Shown here: positions 8,049 through 15,338 of the stretch, in pieces
Numbering within the stretch: position 1 is the first letter of the stretch
Layout of the letters: every line of letters begins with the position of its first letter
Source: Phyllobacteriaceae bacterium
Lineage (GTDB): Bacteria; Pseudomonadota; Alphaproteobacteria; Rhizobiales; Rhizobiaceae
DNA: 37,304 bases
Reading direction: 5' to 3'
Assembly: GCA_002708825.1 (NCBI GenBank)
Contig: PAPF01000020.1
Span: 1-37,304, forward strand
Notes under the pieces: model-generated
The model's database searches: none
Told to the model about the DNA's origin: nothing
Seen by the model: only the letters and a program-made list of their open reading frames with translations
Program-made: the position numbers and the translations under genes

Positions 8049-9035
8049 TCAGGTGACCGGAACCAGGTCCGCGATCGCGGTGATCACCGCTTGCGCCGTC
8101 CGGCCTTCCGCCCGCGCCCTGTAGGTCAGCCCGATGCGCCCCGACAGTACGTCGACGGCGAGGTCGCGCACGTCCGATGGCAGCACGTGGTCGCGCCCGG
8201 CCAGCCAGGCGGCAGCCTGCGCGGCCTGGGCCAGCCCGATCGTGCCGCGCGGGCTGGCGGCGTGTTCGATGTCCCCGGCCGCCGCTCCGCCGGCCCCTTC
8301 GCCGCGGGTCGCGGCGACAAGGCGCACGATATAGTCGCGCACCGCTGGCGCCACGTGGACGCCGGCAACCGCTTTTTGCGCCGTCTCCAGCATGGCGGGT
8401 GCGATGGCCGGTGCGCCGGTGCCGGTTTGCCCGGACGCCTCGCCAAGCGCCAGGTCCAGGATGAAGCGTTCCTCGCCGGCCGCCGGCATGGGAATTTCCA
8501 CGAAGAACAGGAAGCGGTCGAGCTGCGCCTCGGGCAGGGGATAGGTGCCTTCGTGCTCGATGGGGTTCTGGGTTGCCGCCACGAGGAAGGGCCGGGCCAG
8601 GTGGCGCGTGACGCCCCCGGCGGTGATCTGGCCTTCGCCCATGGCTTCCAGCAGGGCCGATTGCACCTTGGGCGGCGCCCGGTTCACCTCGTCCACCAGC
8701 ACCACATTGGAGAACAGCGGCCCCTCGACGAACTCGAAGGTGCCGGTTTCGGGCCGGAACACGGTGGTGCCGGTAAGGTCCGCGGGCAGCAGGTCCGGCG
8801 TTGCCTGGATGCGCACGAAATCGGCCGACACGCATTGCGCGAACAGACGGACGGCGCGTGTCTTGGCAAGCCCCGGCGCGCCTTCGATCAGCACGTGCCC
8901 GCCGGTCAGCAGCGCGATCATCAGCCGGTCGATGAGCGCCGCGCGTCCGATCAGCCGCTCGCCGAGCCAGCCGCGCGCGGCATCGAACGCGGCACCCGCG
9001 TCCACATCCGTGGAATTGTTCTTGGCCTGGTCCAT
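8049..9035 (-). CDS. moxR: MoxR-family AAA+ ATPase
   Basis: 328 residues from MDQAKNNSTD. Walker A GAPGLAKT is at 52-59, Walker B VVLVDE at 111-116, and the MoxR-typical sensor stretch ATQNPIEHEGTYPLPEAQLD follows, then the C-terminal lid domain. MoxR ATPases act as chaperones that insert cofactors or metals and activate VWA-partnered complexes. MoxR/MxaR is linked to methanol dehydrogenase activation. A GAGAAG Shine-Dalgarno candidate precedes the ATG. The gene is 47 bases downstream of the CxxxCW gene on the same strand, so PQQ enzyme biology and the bat genes appear to share a transcript. Confidence 0.95.
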   Translation of the reverse strand: MDQAKNNSTDVDAGAAFDAARGWLGERLIGRAALIDRLMIALLTGGHVLIEGAPGLAKTRAVRLFAQCVSADFVRIQATPDLLPADLTGTTVFRPETGTFEFVEGPLFSNVVLVDEVNRAPPKVQSALLEAMGEGQITAGGVTRHLARPFLVAATQNPIEHEGTYPLPEAQLDRFLFFVEIPMPAAGEERFILDLALGEASGQTGTGAPAIAPAMLETAQKAVAGVHVAPAVRDYIVRLVAATRGEGAGGAAAGDIEHAASPRGTIGLAQAAQAAAWLAGRDHVLPSDVRDLAVDVLSGRIGLTYRARAEGRTAQAVITAIADLVPVT

Positions 9036-9082
9036 GGAACTTCTCAAGCACTCCGTTGCCGGGAACGCGCGACCGGCGCGCC

Positions 9083-9670
9083 TCAGGGTTCGTTCAGGAA
9101 ATTGACCGGTTCGGCGGCAATGGTCTGTCCGCCGTCGAGCACCCACTGGTCGCTGCCGCCGGGATACCAGCTGACCGCCGTGTGGCCCCACAGGATTGCC
9201 CGTCGTGCCGCGTTCCAGCCCTGCCAGCAATCCGCCGTGCAGAAGAACAGGAGCGGCCGGTCTTTCTCGCCCGCCGTCAGCGCGTCGAGATTGCGCCGGA
9301 AATAGGCTTCGTAGTCGGCGGCCAGGAAACCCCGCCCGACCTCCGGCAGCCAGACGGCACCGGGAATGGTCTCGCGCGTTTCCGAATTTCGCCAGGTTCC
9401 GTCCAGCGGATCCGGCCCGGCGCCCTTGGGCGGATAGACGTCGATCAGCAGCGTCCGCCCGTCCGCCATCGCGTCTTGCACATCGGCGGTGCGAACCACC
9501 CGTCCGCCTGGAAGCGTCTCCGGGGTGGGTGCGCGGTAGCGCTGCATGCGAAAGCCGGTGACGGGATCGACGCCCGGCGGCAAGGCTTCGCCTGTGCCTT
9601 GCGCGGCCAGCGGCGCGCAAAAGGCAATCGTCATCGCCATGGCGCTCAGCAGCAATGTGAAGCTGCGCAT
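9083..9670 (-). CDS. PQQ-dependent catabolism-associated CxxxCW protein (rhodanese-like, exported)
   Basis: 195 residues. The signal peptide covers about 1-23 (ending PLAAQ). The mature part resembles a rhodanese fold and carries FFCTADCWQGWNAARRAI, with Cys144, Cys148 and Trp149. This is the signature of the family named for PQQ-dependent alcohol catabolism. It may handle sulfur or disulfide chemistry in the periplasm, which would fit the SoxYZ-like and metallo-hydrolase genes at 18162-19954; this role is inferred. A strong Shine-Dalgarno GGGAGG precedes the ATG. It is the first gene of the minus-strand moxR/bat operon and is divergent from the ABC importer at 9819. Confidence 0.9.
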   Translation of the reverse strand: MRSFTLLLSAMAMTIAFCAPLAAQGTGEALPPGVDPVTGFRMQRYRAPTPETLPGGRVVRTADVQDAMADGRTLLIDVYPPKGAGPDPLDGTWRNSETRETIPGAVWLPEVGRGFLAADYEAYFRRNLDALTAGEKDRPLLFFCTADCWQGWNAARRAILWGHTAVSWYPGGSDQWVLDGGQTIAAEPVNFLNEP

Positions 9671-9720
9671 GCCCGATCCTCCCTCGGATGATTTTGCATG
9701 CCCGGCCCGCGCACGGCATC

Positions 9721-9736
9721 TGTACCATAGTGCAAT
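9721..9736 (+). promoter_or_regulatory. Degenerate third copy of the 16-bp alcohol-locus box
   Basis: TGTACCATAGTGCAAT matches 11 of 16 positions of the box at 20055-20070, including both ends (TGTAC and GCAAT). It lies 82 bases before the importer start at 9819 and is followed after 21 bases by CTAGGAT, matching the spacing of box to CTATTC upstream of the dehydrogenase. It sits between two divergent operons and could serve either. Confidence 0.5.
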
Positions 9737-9818
9737 TCGCCGTTTCCGCCTGCGGCCCTAGGATGGCATTGGAGGAAACCGGCGGCCGCAAGGCGGCTGC
9801 CTGTCCGAGGAGGAAGCC

Positions 9819-10805
9819 ATGTTCAAGCGCGTCATTGGCGCGGCCGTTGCGGTCGCTGCCGTCCTTGCCATCGTGCCCGCCCAGGCTGCCGAAACCGTCA
9901 GGGTCGGTGTCCTGAAATACGGCACGGTCAACTGGGAACTCAATGCCATGAAGGCCAATGGCCTCGATGCAAAATTCGGCGTCGATGTCGAGGTCGTCGG
10001 CTTTGCCGGCGAGGATGCGACCGCCGTGGCCCTGCGCGCCGGCGAGGTGGACGTGATCGTGTCTGACTGGCTGGAGGTCTCGCGCGACCGGGCCAGCGGG
10101 GGCGATCTGACCATGGTTCCCTATTCCTCCTCCGTCGGCATGATCATGGTGCCGGCCGATTCGCCGCTGCAGTCGCTTGCCGACCTGAAGGGCAAGACGC
10201 TTGGCGTGGCCGGCGGCCCGCTGGACAAGAGCTGGCTGCTCATCCAGGCCATGGCGAAGCAGGAGCATGGGCTCGACCTTGCCGCGGAAAACGAGATTGC
10301 CTATGGCGCGCCGCCGCTGCTGGCGGAAAAGGCCAGGCTCGGCGAGATGGATGCGGTCCTGAATTTCTGGCACTGGAGCGCGCGCCTCGAAGCGGAAGGT
10401 TTCCGCAAGCTGGTCTCGGCGGAGGACGCCGCCAATGCGCTGGGCGCCTCCGGGCCGGTCTCGGCGCTGGGCTACATCTTCCATGAAGCCTGGGCGAAGG
10501 AGCATCCCGAGGCGGCCATGGGTTTCGTCAAGGCCTCGCGCGATACCAAGGCCCTGCTGAAGTCATCCGACGCGGAATGGGACCGGCTGCATGAAACGGG
10601 CGCCATCAAGGACGAGGGCAAGGCGCTGACCACGCTGCGCGACCGCTATCGCGACGGCATACCCGCCCGCCCCGCAGCCGATGAGGAAGAGGATGCCGCA
10701 CGGCTGTTCGAGGTGCTGGCCCGCGTCGGCGGCGAGAAGCTGACGGGCGGCGAGACGAAGATGCAGCCCGGTACCTACTGGAGCGAACTGAAGAGCAATT
10801 ACTGA
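9819..10805 (+). CDS. NitT/TauT-type ABC transporter substrate-binding protein
   Basis: 328 residues. The signal peptide covers about 1-23 (IVPAQA|AETVRVG). A type II periplasmic binding fold follows, with VGVLKYGTVNWELNAMKANG near the N-terminus and the ligand-site pattern ADSPLQSLADLKGKTLGVAGG in the middle, as in nitrate/sulfonate/taurine binding proteins. The ligand cannot be read from the sequence. The start is clear from GAGGAGG 5-9 bases before the ATG. It heads a three-gene importer operon within the PQQ alcohol locus and shares a promoter region with the CxxxCW/moxR operon, so the ligand may be linked to that pathway (cofactor, metal chelate or substrate). Confidence 0.88.
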   Translation: MFKRVIGAAVAVAAVLAIVPAQAAETVRVGVLKYGTVNWELNAMKANGLDAKFGVDVEVVGFAGEDATAVALRAGEVDVIVSDWLEVSRDRASGGDLTMVPYSSSVGMIMVPADSPLQSLADLKGKTLGVAGGPLDKSWLLIQAMAKQEHGLDLAAENEIAYGAPPLLAEKARLGEMDAVLNFWHWSARLEAEGFRKLVSAEDAANALGASGPVSALGYIFHEAWAKEHPEAAMGFVKASRDTKALLKSSDAEWDRLHETGAIKDEGKALTTLRDRYRDGIPARPAADEEEDAARLFEVLARVGGEKLTGGETKMQPGTYWSELKSNY

Positions 10806-10819
10806 CCGGGTGACCTCCC

Positions 10820-11587
10820 TTGGCTGGCAAGCCCAACTCATGGCCGGCTGCGACGCTCCTGGCGTCGCTCGCCGGTCTCTTTCTGGTCTGGTTCGTCGCG
10901 GCCCACCTCATCGGCTCGCGCATCTTCCCGCCGCCAGGACAGGTCTTCGCTTTCATGGTGAAGGAAACCGCCAGCGGCGAACTCCCGTTTCACCTGGCGA
11001 TGACGCTGATGCGCGTGTCGGCTGCATTCGCCGTGGCCATGGCGATCGGCTCTGCCATTGGCATCGCTCTTGGCCAGTCGGCACGCCTTGACCGCTTCTT
11101 CGATCCCTGGGTGATCCTTTTCATCAACATTCCCGCGCTCGTGACCATCGTGCTCGCCTATATCTGGTTCGGCCTGTCGGAAGCCGCGGCCATCGGTGCG
11201 GTCGCGGTCAACAAGATCCCCAACGTGATCGTCACCATGCGCGAGGGCGCGCGCTCCATGGATCCGCATTATGCGGAAATGGCGAAGGTCTTCCGCTTTT
11301 CCCGCCTCACCACGCTGCGCGAGGTGGTGCTGCCGCAACTTCAGCCCTATTTCGCGGCCTCGGCGCGCTCCGGAATCTCGCTGATCTGGAAAATCGTTCT
11401 CGTGGTCGAACTGCTGGGCCGTTCCAACGGTGTCGGGTTTCAGATCCATCTCTATTTCCAGTTCTTCGATGTTGCCGCCATTCTCGGCTACACGCTGGCT
11501 TTCGTGGCGGTGATGGTCGCCGTGGAACTGCTCCTGATCCAGCCATACGAGCGCCATGCGCGCCGCTGGAGGCCCCGTGCCGCTTGA
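10820..11587 (+). CDS. NitT/TauT-type ABC transporter permease
   Basis: 255 residues with about six membrane helices: LLASLAGLFLVWFVAAHLIG near the N-terminus, the core segment ILFINIPALVTIVLAYIWFG, and the final helix ILGYTLAFVAVMVAVELLLI. The EAA-type coupling motif appears as EMAKVFRFSRLTTLREVVLP. I assign a TTG start at 10820 (MAGKPNSWP) because no in-frame ATG is available before the first helix; the preceding GGGTGA is a modest ribosome site. The gene follows the binding-protein gene by 14 bases and overlaps the ATPase gene. Confidence 0.88.
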   Translation: MAGKPNSWPAATLLASLAGLFLVWFVAAHLIGSRIFPPPGQVFAFMVKETASGELPFHLAMTLMRVSAAFAVAMAIGSAIGIALGQSARLDRFFDPWVILFINIPALVTIVLAYIWFGLSEAAAIGAVAVNKIPNVIVTMREGARSMDPHYAEMAKVFRFSRLTTLREVVLPQLQPYFAASARSGISLIWKIVLVVELLGRSNGVGFQIHLYFQFFDVAAILGYTLAFVAVMVAVELLLIQPYERHARRWRPRAA

Positions 11588-12299
11588 GGTCAATATCCGC
11601 GAAAAGGCTTTTCCCACGGAAGGCGGCGGCCGGCTCGTCACGATCCGCGACCTGTCGTTTTCCGTGGGCGGAGGGCGGTTCGCCTGCCTCGTCGGCCCGT
11701 CTGGCTGCGGCAAGACCACGACTCTTCGCCTTATCCTGGGCCTTGACGGTGAATTCGACGGTAATGTCGTCAAGCCGCAACAGGGGCGCACTGGCGTCGT
11801 CTTCCAGGACCCCCGCCTGCTTCCATGGCGCTCGGTAGACCGAAATGTCCGCCTGCCCCTGGCCGGCGAGCGGGCGGATGCCGACCTGTCCGGCCTTTAT
11901 GCCACGCTCGGCCTGACCGGCATGGAGAATTTCTTCCCCGGGCAATTGTCGCTCGGCCTGGCACGCCGCGTGGCGCTGGCCCGCGCCTTCGCGCTTGAAC
12001 CATCGCTTCTGCTGCTCGATGAACCCTTCGTCTCGCTGGACGAGCCGACCGCGGAGCGGTTGCGCAAGCTTCTCATGCAGGTCTGGTCCGCCCGTCCGAC
12101 CACCGCGCTCATGGTCACGCACAACCTGCGCGAGGCGCTGGAACTGGCCGACGAGATCGTCATGCTGTCCGGCCGGCCGGCCACGGTCAGGGGCGTCTAT
12201 CGCATCGACACGCCGCGCGAGGAGCGCACGCCGCAAGCCGTGGCGGACATGCTCTCGGAAATCCTGGCTGTGTTTCCGCCGGAGGAGCACGAAGGTTGA
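11577..12299 (+). CDS. NitT/TauT-type ABC transporter ATPase with altered signature motif
   Basis: 240 residues from the GTG at 11577, chosen for the GGAGG just upstream; an ATG at 11556 would add seven residues. Walker A is GPSGCGKTT (40-48), the Q-loop is VVFQDPRLLPW (Gln77), Walker B is LLLLDEP (144-150), and the H-loop is MVTHNLREAL. The signature that should read LSGGQ/LSGGM is LSLGL (124-128), which loses the two conserved glycines in the middle of the motif. It energises the preceding permease; the substitution could lower ATPase rate or change coupling. The 3' end converges with the ABC-2 permease gene with only 7 bases between the stops. Confidence 0.88.
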   Translation: MPLEVNIREKAFPTEGGGRLVTIRDLSFSVGGGRFACLVGPSGCGKTTTLRLILGLDGEFDGNVVKPQQGRTGVVFQDPRLLPWRSVDRNVRLPLAGERADADLSGLYATLGLTGMENFFPGQLSLGLARRVALARAFALEPSLLLLDEPFVSLDEPTAERLRKLLMQVWSARPTTALMVTHNLREALELADEIVMLSGRPATVRGVYRIDTPREERTPQAVADMLSEILAVFPPEEHEG

Positions 12300-12306
12300 T
12301 GACCGC

Positions 12307-13107
12307 TCAGGCCGTGCGTCCGGCCCGGAACCGGCGCGCCGGATCGAAGGCCCAGCTTGCCGCCAGGAAGAACGCCAGCCCGCTGCCGGCCGTCACCGCC
12401 AGCGCCAGCCAGTTCATCTCGCCATAGAGCGCAAAGCGGATAAGCTCGATGCCATGGGAGAACGGGTTCCACTGGCAGATTTCCGCCAGGATGGCGCTCG
12501 CCTCGCGCATCTTCCAGACGGGATAGAGCGCGGTGGACAGGAAGAACATCGGGAAGATCACGAAGTTCATCACGCCGGCGAAATTCTCGAGCTGCTTGAT
12601 CACCGATGCCAGCAGGAGCCCGAGCGCGCCCACCATCAGCCCGGTGAGGATGAGGGCGGGGAGGACCGGCAGCATCCCGGCCAGCGGAATGTCGATCCCG
12701 AACAGGATGGCGATGACGAGGAAGGCATAGGCCTGCACGATGGAGACCGTGACGCCTGCCATCAGCTTGGCCAGCAGCAGGAACCAGCGCGGCAGGGGCG
12801 TCGTCAGAAGCACGCGCATCGACCCCATTTCCTGGTCGTAGACCATGGAGAGCGATGACTGCATGCCGTTGAAAAGCTGGATCATGCCGATCAGCCCCGG
12901 CACGATGTAGACCTCGTAGGTGATGTAGGTCTGGTAGGGCGGGATGATGGAAAGCCCCAGCGCGGCCCGGAAGCCCGCCGCGAAGACGATGAGCCAGACA
13001 AGCGGACGCACCAGCGCGGCGAAGAAGCGTTCGCGCTGGTTCAGGAACCGCAGCAACTCGCGCCGCGCGATTCCGCCAAAGGCGCGCAGGGGGGAGGGGG
13101 CGGTCAT
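12307..13107 (-). CDS. PQQ-associated ABC-2 type permease (PedC/LutF-like)
   Basis: 266 residues with about six transmembrane helices typical of ABC-2 permeases. The family-specific regions LRPLVWLIVFAAGFRAALGL and YEVYIVPGLIGMIQLFNGMQ are present; the latter resembles the alcohol-ABC permease family associated with PQQ alcohol clusters. Its ATG overlaps the ATPase stop by 4 bases. In Methylorubrum the corresponding transporter genes (lut) take part in lanthanide uptake, while ABC-2 permeases are mostly exporters, so the direction of transport here is open. Confidence 0.9.
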   Translation of the reverse strand: MTAPSPLRAFGGIARRELLRFLNQRERFFAALVRPLVWLIVFAAGFRAALGLSIIPPYQTYITYEVYIVPGLIGMIQLFNGMQSSLSMVYDQEMGSMRVLLTTPLPRWFLLLAKLMAGVTVSIVQAYAFLVIAILFGIDIPLAGMLPVLPALILTGLMVGALGLLLASVIKQLENFAGVMNFVIFPMFFLSTALYPVWKMREASAILAEICQWNPFSHGIELIRFALYGEMNWLALAVTAGSGLAFFLAASWAFDPARRFRAGRTA

Positions 13108-13865
13108 GCGGCGCGCGCCTCCGGTGTCAGTGCCGCGAAGGCCGCGCCGAGATCCGCCGTTCCCGTCTTCGCCATCAGGTCGCCGGGCCGTCCCTCGGCC
13201 ACGATGGCGCCGCGATGCATGACGATGACCTGGTCGTCCTGCGCCACCTCGTCGATCAGGTGCGTGGCCCAGAGCAGCGCGACATTGTCCAGGCTCGCCC
13301 GCTCATGCAGCCGCGCGATCAGGTCGCGCCGCGTCGGAATGTCCAGCCCCACGGTCGGTTCGTCGAGCAGCAGGATGGCCGGCTTGTGCAAGAGCGCGCG
13401 TGCGATCTCGACGCGCCGCCGGTGCCCGCCATTGAGCGAGCGCACCTTGTCGGCGAGCCGGTCGGCCATGGCGAAGCTGTCCAGTTCCTCGCGGATGCGC
13501 GCACCGGCCTGCCGCCGGTCCATGCCGCGCAACGCACAGAAATAGCGAAGGTTCTGCTCCACTGTCAGGTCGAGATCCAGCGTCTGTGCCTGGAACACGA
13601 TGCCGAGCGGCGCCAGCGCCGCCGCGCCGGTGCGTTGAAGGTCGCGCCCGGCAATGGCGATGCGCCCGGCTTGCGGCGCGAACAACCCGCTGATGAGGGA
13701 AAAGAGGGTGGACTTGCCGGCCCCGTTCGGCCCCAGAAGGATGGTCGTGCGCCCGGCCTCGATGCCGAAGGAGACATTGTCCAGGGCCTTGCGCCGGCCG
13801 TAGTGGAAGGTCAGCCCCTCCACGGCCAGCGCTGCCTTGTCCCGGGATGCGGTATCCTCGCTCAT
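13104..13865 (-). CDS. PQQ-associated ABC transporter ATPase (LutE-like)
   Basis: 253 residues. Walker A is GPNGAGKST (45-53), the Q-loop is VFQAQTLDLDLT, the signature is LNGGHRRRVEIARALL (from 144; LNGGH is typical of this PQQ-linked ATPase family), Walker B is ILLLDEPTVGLD, and the H-loop is LLWATHL. It drives the ABC-2 permease. The start is the ATG at 13865, 40 bases after the small acidic protein gene. It is the fourth gene of the five-gene operon reading from 16526. Confidence 0.93.
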   Translation of the reverse strand: MSEDTASRDKAALAVEGLTFHYGRRKALDNVSFGIEAGRTTILLGPNGAGKSTLFSLISGLFAPQAGRIAIAGRDLQRTGAAALAPLGIVFQAQTLDLDLTVEQNLRYFCALRGMDRRQAGARIREELDSFAMADRLADKVRSLNGGHRRRVEIARALLHKPAILLLDEPTVGLDIPTRRDLIARLHERASLDNVALLWATHLIDEVAQDDQVIVMHRGAIVAEGRPGDLMAKTGTADLGAAFAALTPEARAA

Positions 13866-13905
13866 GCCCCGACCATGCGGGCGCCCGGATGCCTTGGCAA
13901 GGGCC

Positions 13906-14313
13906 TTATCCCTTCACGGTGATCGCCAGCGGCTCGGTGCCCGGCGCGCGCAGTTCGAACTGGCCCGGCTTGATGCAGATGAAGCTGATTTCCGCCTCGC
14001 CCTCGTCGTCGAATTCGATGGAATCGATGCCGCCCATCGGCCGCACCTCGATATCGTTGATGACGATCTCGTCGATCCAGCAATTGCGGAAGAAGGCCGG
14101 GCCGCTGATGGCCATTTCAGCCGAACCGTCCGAGGTGATGATGATCTCGTAGTATTTGCCGGCCTCGATCTCCAAGGGCTTTTCCGCCAGCGGCATGCCC
14201 GACGACAGCGTGATGCCGGGCAGTTCCTCCGCCTTGCCGACCATGCCGGACTGGGCCAGGGCCGGACCGGCGAGAAATGCGGCGGCGCAGGCGAGAATGA
14301 TGGAGCGTTTCAT
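13906..14313 (-). CDS. Small acidic exported protein of the PQQ/ABC operon, function unknown
   Basis: 135 residues. The signal peptide covers about 1-21 (FLAGPALAQ). The mature protein is strongly acidic: I count about 21 Asp/Glu against 8 Lys/Arg, with a cluster IEFDDEGEAEISF near the C-terminus and IDEIVINDIEV before it. It has two cysteines (FRNCW and FICIK). The beta-strand-rich pattern ending in KPGQFELRAPG recalls cupredoxin-like folds, but I see no canonical copper ligand set. It sits between the propeller and ATPase genes of a lut-like cluster, so a periplasmic metal-binding or carrier role is plausible but unproven. Confidence 0.8.
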   Translation of the reverse strand: MKRSIILACAAAFLAGPALAQSGMVGKAEELPGITLSSGMPLAEKPLEIEAGKYYEIIITSDGSAEMAISGPAFFRNCWIDEIVINDIEVRPMGGIDSIEFDDEGEAEISFICIKPGQFELRAPGTEPLAITVKG

Positions 14314-14346
14314 AAGTTCCCCTCCCTGGGATCGATGGATGAGTGT

Positions 14347-15333
14347 TTACTGAGGAATCTTGTCCTTCGGCAGAACGGCCGCGCCCCACGGGAAGCGCCC
14401 GACCTTGATGGTCTTTTCCGCCTTCAGGCTGGCGACATCGATGACGGTCACATCGCCCGAGACGCCGTTGGTCGTGTAGAGCTTGTCCTCCTCCGGCGTC
14501 AGTGCGGTGTGCCAGACGCGCCGGCCGACGAGGATGTAGTCGATCACCTCGTAATTCTTCGTCCGGTCGACCACGGCGATATGGTTGGCCGGTCCCAGCG
14601 CGATGAAGGCATACTTGCCGTCTTCGGTCAGTTCCATGCCCACAGGCTGGATGCGGTCGCTCGAAATGCCGGAAATGGCGAACTCGATCTTGTGCTTGAT
14701 CTGCTTGCTTTCCGTGTCGATCACCGAAACCGTGCCGCCGATCTCCGAGGAGACCCACAATTCGCTGTCGTCGAGCGAGAATTCCGCGTCGCGCGGGCGC
14801 TGGTCGACCAGCGTGTTCTCCACCAGTTGCTGCGTTTCGGTGTCGATCCAGTGCGCCATGTTGGTGGTCTCGGACGTCACGATGGCCCATTTGCCATTGT
14901 GGCTGACGGCCATGCCTTCCGGCTCCACGCCCACGTCGATCTGCGCCACCACGGTCCGCGTCTCGACATCAACGACCGTTGCGATCGCATCGTCCTCGTT
15001 GGCGATATAGAGGTGCTTGTTGTCCGGATGCAGGGCAAACTGCTCCGGGTCGGCGCCCGAGGGCAGGTTGTGCAGGAGCGCGCCCGTCGCCACGTCCCAC
15101 ACCTGCACCGCGTCGTCATCGGACGCGCAGATGAACAGCTTGGTGAAGTCCTTCGACAGCGTGATGCCGCGCGGCCGCTGGCCGACCTGGAACGTCTTGA
15201 CGACCTCGTTGGTCTCCGTGTCGATCACCGACACCGTGTCGTCCTTTTCGTTGCTGACATAGACCCAGTGGGCCAGTGCGGTGCTGGAGGTCAGGCAAAG
15301 AAGGGCAGCGGCCCCGGCAAGCGTGCGAAACAT
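14347..15333 (-). CDS. PQQ-associated YVTN beta-propeller protein, periplasmic
   Basis: 328 residues from MFRTLAGAAALLC; the signal peptide ends near residue 21 (TALA|HWVYVSN). About seven propeller blades carry the repeated pattern VYVSNEKDDTVSVIDTETNE, LYIANEDDAIATVVDVET, LWVSSEIGGTVSVIDTESK, KLYTTNGVSGDVTVIDV. It matches the propeller family that accompanies PQQ alcohol dehydrogenases and the lut cluster. The biochemical function is not established; a periplasmic scaffold or metal/ligand-binding role is usually proposed. It is 5 bases after the binding-protein gene. Confidence 0.92.
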   Translation of the reverse strand: MFRTLAGAAALLCLTSSTALAHWVYVSNEKDDTVSVIDTETNEVVKTFQVGQRPRGITLSKDFTKLFICASDDDAVQVWDVATGALLHNLPSGADPEQFALHPDNKHLYIANEDDAIATVVDVETRTVVAQIDVGVEPEGMAVSHNGKWAIVTSETTNMAHWIDTETQQLVENTLVDQRPRDAEFSLDDSELWVSSEIGGTVSVIDTESKQIKHKIEFAISGISSDRIQPVGMELTEDGKYAFIALGPANHIAVVDRTKNYEVIDYILVGRRVWHTALTPEEDKLYTTNGVSGDVTVIDVASLKAEKTIKVGRFPWGAAVLPKDKIPQ

Positions 15334-15338
15334 GGAAC

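Noticed and set aside
9036-10505. Upstream extension of the moxR frame
   Set aside because: It overlaps the CxxxCW gene and the binding-protein gene on the other strand. MoxR homology starts only at MDQAKNN, 9035.
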